NCBI GenBank assembly: GCA_934273135.1
Contig: CAKQSU010000074.1
Coordinates: 1 to 6,370 of the forward strand
From: an uncultured Clostridia bacterium
GTDB lineage: Bacteria; Bacillota; Clostridia; Christensenellales; Borkfalkiaceae
Reading direction: 5' to 3'
DNA: 6,370 nt
Within the stretch, counting starts at the first letter, position 1. The number at the start of each line of letters is the position of its first letter. Below, one piece after another: positions 1 through 2,960 of this stretch. The notes under the pieces were generated by a model. The model was not told the DNA's origin, searched no databases, and saw only the letters and a program-made list of their open reading frames with translations. Position numbers and translations under genes: made by a program.

Positions 1-84
1 GACTGGTTACTTGTGTATCGAATGGACGGAGAAGAGCTTATTTTATTTCTTTCCCGAACGGGAACACATTCAGACCTATTCTAA
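1..84 (+). CDS. C-terminal end of a YafQ/RelE-family type II toxin (mRNA interferase), 5' part outside the window
   Basis: Frame 1 is open from the first base to a TAA at 82-84 and encodes 27 residues. They begin DWLLVYRMDGEELILFL and end RTGTHSDLF. This closely matches the end of YafQ-type toxins of the RelE/ParE superfamily, where DWLLIY, a basic/acidic turn, a beta strand and a final RTG(T/S)H(S/A)(D/E)LF are characteristic; the late His and the terminal Phe belong to the active-site region of that family. Such toxins cleave mRNA on the ribosome and are neutralised by an antitoxin (DinJ/RelB type) normally encoded just upstream, here out of view. The gene is closed by the terminator at 102-132 and is convergent with the repressor gene. 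It may be host chromosome flanking the element or a cargo addiction module. Identification rests on motif recognition of a short tail only. Confidence 0.82.
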   Translation, partial: DWLLVYRMDGEELILFLSRTGTHSDLF

Positions 85-101
85 CACACTGCAAAAAAAA
101 T

Positions 102-132
102 AAGAACTTCGCTTCGGCGGGGTTCTTTTTTT
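102..132. terminator. Bidirectional rho-independent terminator between the toxin and repressor genes
   Basis: The arms AAGAACTTCGC (102-112) and GCGGGGTTCTT (117-127) pair over 11 bp, including two G-U pairs, around a TTCG tetraloop (113-116). A seven-T run (126-132) follows on the plus strand. An eight-A run (93-100) precedes it, so the minus-strand transcript also ends in a U tract. The hairpin can therefore stop the rightward toxin transcript and the leftward repressor transcript, which converge here. Confidence 0.92.
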
Positions 133-138
133 GCGTGG

Positions 139-185
139 CATATACTTACGTATATGTTCAAACCGTACTATGTGCAATACACATA
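139..185. repeat. Two short perfect inverted repeats downstream of the repressor stop codon
   Basis: CATATAC-TTAC-GTATATG (139-156) is a perfect 7-4-7 inverted repeat. TATGTG-CAATA-CACATA (169-185) is a perfect 6-5-6 inverted repeat ending two bases from the repressor stop codon. Neither is followed by a T run in either direction, so they are not ordinary terminators. They could be protein-binding or recombination sites at the edge of the element, or chance palindromes in AT-rich DNA; no function is assigned. Confidence 0.4.
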
Positions 186-186
186 A

Positions 187-546
187 TCATTTTATCTCCC
201 CGGTGTCGGTCGCGCCGTTCTGGCGGGCGACAAGCTGACGGATTGTCTCCTTTATGGCTTCTTGCGCGCTCGGCGTAAGTTCCCGGTACAGGCTCAAAAG
301 CTCCTCGCTGTCCTTGTCCGCCGGCGATTCTCTTTTTACCACTCCGAAGTCGTCTTCACGCCCTAAAAGGTAGTCGACGGAAACGTCGAAATAGTCGGCG
401 ATTTTTTTTAATGTGTCAAAATTGGGTTCGCTTCGTCCTTTTTCCCATTCGCAAATAGCGTTTGCCGAAAGATTCAAATATGCTGCGAGCTGCTTTTGTG
501 TTAGCTTGTTTTCTTTTCTTAAAGTACTAATTTTATCGCTAAACAT
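187..546 (-). CDS. Cro/CI-type (XRE family) transcriptional repressor, short form without protease domain
   Basis: This 119-residue protein has a canonical HTH_3 (XRE) DNA-binding domain at about residues 6-61. Helix 2 is TQKQLAAYL (16-24) and recognition helix 3 is ANAICEWEKG (28-37), followed by the signature GRSEPNFDTLKKIADYFDVS and the VDYLLG end of the domain. A charged linker leads to a helical tail (about 81-109, LLSLYRELTPSAQEAIKETI), a common oligomerisation tail in short phage repressors. There is no S24 (LexA/CI) peptidase domain, so self-cleavage in the SOS response is not expected. The start at 546 has an AAGGGG ribosome site (557-562) and a short leader from the promoter at 571-599. 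The gene is divergent from the five-gene operon starting at 675, and three operators lie between them. The inferred role is control of its own transcription and of the early operon. Confidence 0.95.
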   Translation of the reverse strand: MFSDKISTLRKENKLTQKQLAAYLNLSANAICEWEKGRSEPNFDTLKKIADYFDVSVDYLLGREDDFGVVKRESPADKDSEELLSLYRELTPSAQEAIKETIRQLVARQNGATDTGEIK

Positions 547-570
547 GATTTTATAACCCCTTTTTTAAAA

Positions 571-599
571 ATTATACAGAAAATTTGTGTTTTTGTCTT
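571..599 (-). promoter_or_regulatory. Leftward sigma-70/SigA-type promoter of the repressor gene
   Basis: On the minus strand the -10 is a perfect TATAAT (plus-strand ATTATA at 571-576), separated by 17 bp from a -35 AAGACA (plus-strand TGTCTT at 594-599, four of six matches). Transcription would start near 564, about 18 bases before the repressor ATG. The left operator (573-591) covers the -10 and the spacer. The -35 overlaps the -35 of the rightward promoter by two bases, so the two are back to back. Confidence 0.78.
573..591. promoter_or_regulatory. Left operator (imperfect copy of the operator palindrome)
   Basis: TATACAGA-AAA-TTTGTGTT is an imperfect 8-3-8 inverted repeat differing from the central operator (603-621) at three arm positions. 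It lies inside the repressor promoter, so occupancy would be expected to shut off the repressor's own transcription. Its imperfect match suggests the weaker autoregulatory site. Confidence 0.75.
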
Positions 600-626
600 G
601 ACAACACAGAAAATCTGTGTTATATT
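598..626 (+). promoter_or_regulatory. Rightward early promoter (TTGACA-17 bp-TATATT)
   Basis: A consensus -35 TTGACA (598-603) is followed after exactly 17 bp by TATATT (621-626, five of six matches to TATAAT). Transcription would start near 633, about 40 bases before the ATG at 675. The whole spacer is occupied by the perfect operator at 603-621, so repressor binding would directly exclude RNA polymerase. Confidence 0.9.
603..621. promoter_or_regulatory. Central operator, perfect 8-3-8 palindrome
   Basis: AACACAGA-AAA-TCTGTGTT is a perfect inverted repeat lying exactly between the -35 and -10 of the rightward promoter. Size and symmetry suit a dimeric XRE-type repressor. It is the most symmetric of three related sites and is the likely main site for the repressor encoded at 187-546. 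Confidence 0.88.
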
Positions 627-634
627 ACCGATAT

Positions 635-655
635 AAACACAGTAACGCTGTGTTT
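635..655. promoter_or_regulatory. Right operator, downstream of the rightward -10
   Basis: AAACACAG-TAACG-CTGTGTTT is a perfect 8-5-8 inverted repeat containing the same ACACAG/CTGTGT half-sites as the other two operators. Its centre (645) is 33 bp from the central operator (612), which is 30 bp from the left one (582). That is about three helical turns each time, allowing binding on one face of the DNA. It overlaps the probable transcription start. Confidence 0.85.
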
Positions 656-674
656 GCAAAGGTAGGGAATAAAA

Positions 675-980
675 ATGTCAAACGAAAAGAAAAGGGCGCA
701 GAACGCGCCACACAAGGGCAAGTACCACTTTGAAGCGGCAAAGGTTGAGAGAAAAAAGATACACTCGACGCCGGAAGCCGTTTACGATCTGGCGTCTTTT
801 TTGATGAACGAACTTAAAGACGTCATTGTTAATCCGGACGTGTACGATCTGAGGAGCAGCGAACAACAATTCATTTTTCAAACGCTGTACGGCTTAGGCG
901 AAATCAAAGCGATTTTCAAGTATCGCATACCGACGGAGCAACGCAAAGAGCTTTTAGAGCCGTGCGAGGTGAGAATATGA
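675..980 (+). CDS. Uncharacterised early protein, 101 aa, basic N-terminus
   Basis: This is the first gene of the rightward operon, directly under the repressor-controlled promoter. AGGTAGGG (659-667) provides a ribosome site before the ATG at 675. The first 30 residues are strongly basic (KKRAQ, HKGKYHF, VERKK) and look disordered or nucleic-acid binding. The rest (about 33-101) is predicted mixed helix/strand, with STPEAVYDLASFLMNELKDV and a late strand AIFKYRIP. There is no membrane segment and one Cys (97). The stop overlaps the next ATG (ATGA at 977-980), and the last codons contain the next gene's Shine-Dalgarno. I do not recognise the family. The position suggests a regulatory or replication accessory protein, but this is inference from location only. 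Confidence 0.88.
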   Translation: MSNEKKRAQNAPHKGKYHFEAAKVERKKIHSTPEAVYDLASFLMNELKDVIVNPDVYDLRSSEQQFIFQTLYGLGEIKAIFKYRIPTEQRKELLEPCEVRI

Positions 981-1231
981 GAAGCTTTCGCGATTACGTT
1001 ATAGCAAACCTCGACAAGCTTTTTCAAGTCGCTTTTTGTGACAGCGACTTCTGTAAGCGTTGCGGCAACCGAAAAAAGTGTGAAGAGCTTTGCGATTCGC
1101 CAAAAGGCGCGGCAAGCATTCCGGAAGCCTGGTGCGAGCAGACCGTTCACGAGATTCTCGACAGACCGGTCGGTTCCGACCCGGCGTTCCTCGGATATAT
1201 CAACGGCATTTTAGGGGAGGTCGACAGATAA
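977..1231 (+). CDS. Small Cys-motif protein, paralogue A (84 aa)
   Basis: The start at 977 is preferred over the in-frame GTG at 962 because GAGGTGAG (965-972) sits at proper distance and gives ATGA coupling with the previous gene. The protein carries CKRCGNRKKC at about residues 26-35 (C-x2-C-x5-C), further Cys at 21 and 39, and one at about 53, followed by the block EILDRPVGSDPAF. It is clearly paralogous to the protein at 1484-1732. Shared features are the FR-x-Y start, the C-x2-C-x-N-x3-C motif at the same distance from it, a later Cys five residues before E-[IL]-L-D-x-P-V-x-S-D-P-x-F, and the end G-[IF] then EV. Four conserved Cys suggest zinc binding, with an iron-sulphur cluster as a less likely alternative. 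The function is unknown. The TAA overlaps the next ATG (TAATG, 1229-1233). Confidence 0.9.
   Translation: MRSFRDYVIANLDKLFQVAFCDSDFCKRCGNRKKCEELCDSPKGAASIPEAWCEQTVHEILDRPVGSDPAFLGYINGILGEVDR
1209..1221 (+). promoter_or_regulatory. Ribosome binding site TTTTAGGGGAGGT for the 74-aa gene, inside the preceding gene
   Basis: The 13 bases TTTTAGGGGAGGT end nine bases before the ATG at 1231. They recur exactly at 1464-1476 before the ATG at 1484, and both ATGs continue AACAT. This copy lies inside the reading frame of the previous gene, where it encodes LGEV near its C-terminus, giving translational coupling across the TAATG overlap. Confidence 0.8.
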
Positions 1232-1455
1232 TGAACATTGAAGAAGTCAACGAGTTTATCGAGCGCAAGCTCGACGGCAAAAAGGTTGCGCGCGCAAGCG
1301 AGCTGCCGATTGAAAACGAACACGAAATGATATTGCTTTTCGGCGCGGCTTTGCTTAGTTCCGACAAAAATGCAATTTACAAAGTAGACGTTTTAGACGG
1401 CAAATTCAAGTGCTTAAACCGCACAATGACCGATTTTATAATCGAAATCAAATAA
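1231..1455 (+). CDS. Uncharacterised 74-aa cytoplasmic protein
   Basis: The ATG at 1231 has a strong Shine-Dalgarno (GGGGAGG, 1214-1220) and overlaps the preceding stop by one base. The frame is open further upstream to 1090, but that part lies entirely within the preceding gene and is not used. The predicted fold begins with a helix (IEEVNEFIERKL), continues with a second helix (NEHEMILLFGAALL), then two or three strands (AIYKVDVLDGKFKCLNRTMTDFIIEI). The protein is acidic, has no membrane segment and has one Cys (about residue 61). It lies between the two paralogous Cys-motif genes. No family is recognised; the size and fold pattern are those of a small partner or modulator protein. Confidence 0.87.
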   Translation: MNIEEVNEFIERKLDGKKVARASELPIENEHEMILLFGAALLSSDKNAIYKVDVLDGKFKCLNRTMTDFIIEIK

Positions 1456-1463
1456 TTTTTAAC

Positions 1464-1476
1464 TTTTAGGGGAGGT
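1464..1476 (+). promoter_or_regulatory. Second copy of the ribosome binding site TTTTAGGGGAGGT
   Basis: This site is identical over 13 bases to 1209-1221 and is located eight bases before the ATG at 1484, in the 28-base gap after the previous stop codon. It decides the start at 1484 rather than the internal ATG at 1490. The exact repeat is consistent with duplication of a gene start or with selection for very strong initiation. Confidence 0.8.
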
Positions 1477-1483
1477 TACAAAA

Positions 1484-1732
1484 ATGAACATGACATTCAG
1501 GCAATACATAGCAAGCTGTATCGAGGGCTTTTGGGCGAGTGACGGCGTAGAAGAGGAAGTTTGCAAGCACTGCAAAAACTATGCAACTTGCGCCGCTCTG
1601 GCAGAGAAAGACAAGTATTTACCGACTTCCGAGTGCAGAAAAGCTTTAACCGAGCTGCTTGACAGCCCCGTTGATTCCGATCCGGAGTTCTTCAAGTTAT
1701 TGAGCGAAGGCTTTTCGGAGGTGGCGGAATGA
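1484..1732 (+). CDS. Small Cys-motif protein, paralogue B (82 aa)
   Basis: This is the paralogue of the 977-1231 product; the two align without gaps from the FR-x-Y start to the first motif Cys. The motif is CKHCKNYATC (about residues 27-36, C-x2-C-x5-C), then a fourth shared Cys at about 51 and the block ELLDSPVDSDPEF. Copy A's extra Cys at 21 and 39 are absent here, so only four Cys are shared, compatible with one tetrahedral zinc site. The spacing between third and fourth shared Cys is 14 here and 17 in copy A. There is no membrane segment. The C-terminal ...FSEVAE is encoded by DNA that contains the Shine-Dalgarno CGGAGGTG (1716-1723) of the next gene, and the TGA overlaps the next ATG (ATGA, 1729-1732). 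Function unknown; a nucleic-acid-binding or adaptor role is a guess. Confidence 0.9.
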   Translation: MNMTFRQYIASCIEGFWASDGVEEEVCKHCKNYATCAALAEKDKYLPTSECRKALTELLDSPVDSDPEFFKLLSEGFSEVAE

Positions 1733-2121
1733 GAGCGGCAAAAACAACGTCAAAAATGACGATAAGCGAATTTTTAGATAAAAACCCGCAAGTTTCGCGG
1801 CTCGCCGGGATAACGGACGAACAACTTGAATTGTTAAGTAAAATCGACTTATCCAAGCTTTCCGTAGCAATCTCAAAAAGCGGATTTTTGCGTTCGCGCC
1901 GGTCGTTCGGCTGGCTGATAACGCACTACGACGATATCATTGCCGGCGGTTACGGCGATTGGAAAAGGTATTCCCCGGCGGCAAGACCGACCGAGTGTGA
2001 AGGAATCGGCGTAATTAAAAAGGGCGACACTGTGAAGTCTAAGGAGTTCAAGCTCGCCCGGACGCACACGAAAGCCGAGTTTGCCGCTTTGATTGACGAT
2101 ATCGAAACGGTAACATTTTGA
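1729..2121 (+). CDS. Uncharacterised 130-aa protein with a pattern like phage replisome-organiser C-termini
   Basis: This last gene of the early operon is translationally coupled to the previous one through ATGA and an embedded Shine-Dalgarno. It has no membrane segment and a basic N-terminus (MRAAKTTSKMT), followed by a helical region (TISEFLDKNPQVSRLAGIT, then DEQLELLSKIDLSKL). Residues about 50-79 read SGFLRSRRSFGWLITHYDDI then IAGGYGDWKR. The order S-x-F-L, F-x-W-L-I, a following I-x-x-G-x-Y-x-D resembles the tail motif found in many phage replication initiators and DnaD-like replisome organisers (SDFL, FDWLI, NFxKIxxGxYD). That resemblance comes from memory of the family, and the usual winged-helix part is missing. 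A role in replication fits the position just before the structured region at 2159-2450 but remains unproven. Confidence 0.85.
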   Translation: MRAAKTTSKMTISEFLDKNPQVSRLAGITDEQLELLSKIDLSKLSVAISKSGFLRSRRSFGWLITHYDDIIAGGYGDWKRYSPAARPTECEGIGVIKKGDTVKSKEFKLARTHTKAEFAALIDDIETVTF

Positions 2122-2158
2122 ATTTACATATCCTCATTTACACTCATATCTCTTTTCC
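2122..2158 (+). other. Pyrimidine-rich leader with a repeated TTTACA element
   Basis: This AT- and pyrimidine-rich strip contains TTTACA twice (2123-2128 and 2137-2142), each followed by CATATC/CTCATATC-like sequence. No convincing -10 stands 16-18 bp downstream of either copy. It may be promoter-proximal DNA for the following structured region or simply a spacer. No terminator is seen after the stop codon at 2121, so the early transcript could run on into the structured region. Confidence 0.35.
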
Positions 2159-2450
2159 TTAGGCACCGAACGGCGGGGCGACCTGTCGTTCGGGAGCGAG
2201 GAGAGAGGAGAGCGCAGACCGTGCGAGAAACGGCGGAGGTTCACTCCGTTCGGCGGCTTAGGACAGTGAAAAGCCGAGAGAGCCGAACGGGCAAAAAAAG
2301 CGTCAAAAGCGCAGGCGAAAGCAGGGTGCGCAAAACAGCCTCAATCGGACCGAAAGGTTCGTTTGACAATTCCCCTACGGCGGCTCGGGTTAAAAGCCGA
2401 GTCCGCTATGCGGGGCAAAAAGATATTATTCGGGCTTTGCCCGGTGATAA
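2159..2450 (+). ncRNA. Highly structured non-coding region: candidate structured RNA or replication/packaging region
   Basis: Reading by eye gives a series of hairpins. (1) CCGAACGGCGGG (2166-2177) pairs with 2182-2193 around a GCGA loop. (2) 2234-2240 pairs with the CTCCG region around 2244-2250. (3) CCGTTCGGC (2246-2254) pairs perfectly with GCCGAACGG (2282-2290), enclosing GGCTT/AAGCC (2255-2259/2271-2275). (4) GCGCA (2309-2313) pairs with TGCGC (2327-2331), enclosing GCGAAAGC. (5) TCAATCGGACC (2341-2351) pairs with 2356-2366 around GAAA with one T-T mismatch. (6) 2380-2388 pairs with 2397-2406 with a one-base bulge. (7) GGGCAAA (2413-2419) pairs with TTTGCCC (2436-2442). The ends may close through CACC/GGTG (2164-2167/2443-2446). 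G-U pairs and GNRA loops favour function as RNA; hairpins upstream of coat-like genes also fit a single-stranded phage origin. I do not recognise a named RNA class: conserved sequences of RNase P RNA, tmRNA, SRP RNA and group II domain V are not seen. Confidence 0.68.
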
Positions 2451-2472
2451 ATAATTTTAAAGGAGTAGTGTT

Positions 2473-2652
2473 ATGAAAAAAGGATGGGTTAAGATACTCG
2501 TTATCGCTGCATGCGTTGTAACGATTCTTGCTTCCACTACGACGGCGTTCTCTAACATCAAGAACCTTTTTAACAAAAAGGACGATAACAAGACGCCGGA
2601 AGACAGCACTCAGACTGCCGCAGTTCTTATCGACGACAGCCTCGTTGCTTAA
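2473..2652 (+). CDS. Small membrane or secreted protein, 59 aa, first gene of the envelope cassette
   Basis: The ATG at 2473 follows AAAGGAG (2459-2465) with seven bases spacing. The protein starts MKKGWVK, has one hydrophobic segment (about 8-26) and then a hydrophilic Lys/Asp/Asn/Thr-rich part (NLFNKKDDNKTPEDST), ending in ...IDDSLVA. T23-x-A25 could be a signal peptidase I site, leaving a mature peptide of about 34 residues; otherwise the segment is an N-terminal anchor with the tail outside. A Cys at 14 in IAAC resembles a lipobox, but only six hydrophobic residues precede it, so lipidation is unlikely. It is immediately followed by the hairpin terminator at 2662-2709, so it may be made in excess over the genes behind it. 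No homologue is recognised. A coat-like structural subunit or a secreted peptide are both possible. Confidence 0.85.
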   Translation: MKKGWVKILVIAACVVTILASTTTAFSNIKNLFNKKDDNKTPEDSTQTAAVLIDDSLVA

Positions 2653-2661
2653 TTCTCACCG

Positions 2662-2709
2662 GTCGGGAACCGTTCTTTCTATCTCATCGGTTCCCGACAA
2701 ACCTTTTTT
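2662..2709 (+). terminator. 11-bp perfect hairpin plus T run between the 59-aa and 70-aa genes (terminator/attenuator)
   Basis: GTCGGGAACCG (2662-2672) and CGGTTCCCGAC (2688-2698) are perfect complements around a 15-base loop. AAACC then a six-T run (2704-2709) follow. The T run starts five bases after the stem, so termination may be partial. The hairpin lies inside a run of same-strand genes, where read-through would give a step down in expression after the first gene. An additional role in mRNA 3'-end stability is possible. Confidence 0.78.
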
Positions 2710-2715
2710 AAGATT

Positions 2716-2928
2716 ATGGAAACTACAAAGTATTCTTTCGAGCTTCTGTATGAGCTTATAACAAGTATATTCTCGCAGTTCCCGGCGGTCCTCGAAGCCT
2801 TTTCGGCTCTGCCGCTCGTGGTACAGCAAATTGTATTGACGGTCGGAATAATTCTCGCCGTAGATATTCTCATAGCCGTAGGGCAAGGCGTAAAAACGCT
2901 CTGCAAGCTCTGGGCGGACAATCATTAA
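2716..2928 (+). CDS. Small one-segment membrane protein, 70 aa, coat-like charge pattern
   Basis: The N-terminal half (METTKYSFELLYELITSIFS...) is amphipathic and carries five acidic residues in the first 30. A hydrophobic segment runs about 34-55 (LVVQQIVLTVGIILAV) with Asp50 inside it, and the C-terminal end has Lys60 and Lys64. Acidic amphipathic part, membrane helix and basic end are the order seen in filamentous-phage major coat proteins; holins and other small membrane proteins can look similar. There is no recognisable Shine-Dalgarno (only TAAGA before the ATG) and no alternative Met, so the start is less sure than elsewhere. The ATG lies seven bases after the T run of the hairpin at 2662-2709. 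No signal peptide precedes the acidic part. Confidence 0.68.
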   Translation: METTKYSFELLYELITSIFSQFPAVLEAFSALPLVVQQIVLTVGIILAVDILIAVGQGVKTLCKLWADNH

Positions 2929-2944
2929 AATGAAATTTATTTTT

Positions 2945-2960
2945 AAAGGAGAAACTCCAT
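2945..2960 (+). promoter_or_regulatory. Shine-Dalgarno of the 336-aa gene within a small hairpin
   Basis: AAAGGAG (2945-2951) lies nine bases before the ATG at 2961. GGAG (2948-2951) can pair with CTCC (2955-2958) around AAA, which would hide the ribosome site in a short 4-bp stem. The stem is weak, so any effect on translation would be small. Confidence 0.5.

Noticed and set aside
139..160. XerC/XerD dif-like recombination site
   Set aside because: The palindrome is symmetric, but its arms do not match the Firmicutes dif arms known to me beyond AT-richness, and no tyrosine recombinase gene is in view.
962..976. GTG start at 962 for the first Cys-motif protein
   Set aside because: It would precede the good Shine-Dalgarno at 965-972, and the ATG at 977 gives ATGA coupling and aligns with the paralogue's start.
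1090..1230. Upstream extension of the 74-aa gene
   Set aside because: It overlaps the preceding gene almost entirely, has no ribosome site, and the ATG at 1231 has a very strong one.
977..1231. SPASM-type iron-sulphur domain in the first Cys-motif protein
   Set aside because: The C-x2-C-x5-C-x3-C spacing matches, but the paralogue lacks the fourth Cys and no radical-SAM enzyme is nearby; a zinc site on the four shared Cys is simpler.
2363..2368. TTGACA as -35 of a promoter for the envelope cassette
   Set aside because: No -10-like hexamer stands 16-18 bp downstream, and the hexamer is part of a hairpin arm.
2159..2450. RNase P RNA, tmRNA, SRP RNA or group II intron identity for the structured region
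   Set aside because: Conserved cores (GAGGAAAGUCC and the P4 partner, the tmRNA acceptor end, the SRP GGAAG loop region, domain V) are not present; only isolated short similarities such as GGCTTA or GCGAAAGC were seen.
2221..2454. GTG-initiated open frame of 77 codons, basic product
   Set aside because: It lies wholly in the hairpin-rich region, its composition (Arg/Ser/Lys/Ala without hydrophobic core) follows from the GC/purine-rich stems, and the ribosome site is only general purine richness. Non-coding structure explains the region better.
2514..2516. Lipobox Cys (IAAC) in the 59-aa protein
   Set aside because: Only six hydrophobic residues separate it from the basic start, too short for a usual lipoprotein signal, and the hydrophobic segment continues well past the Cys.
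2656..2925. Minus-strand open frames opposite the 70-aa gene
   Set aside because: There is no minus-strand promoter or ribosome site, the frames run through the terminator hairpin, and all surrounding genes are on the plus strand.
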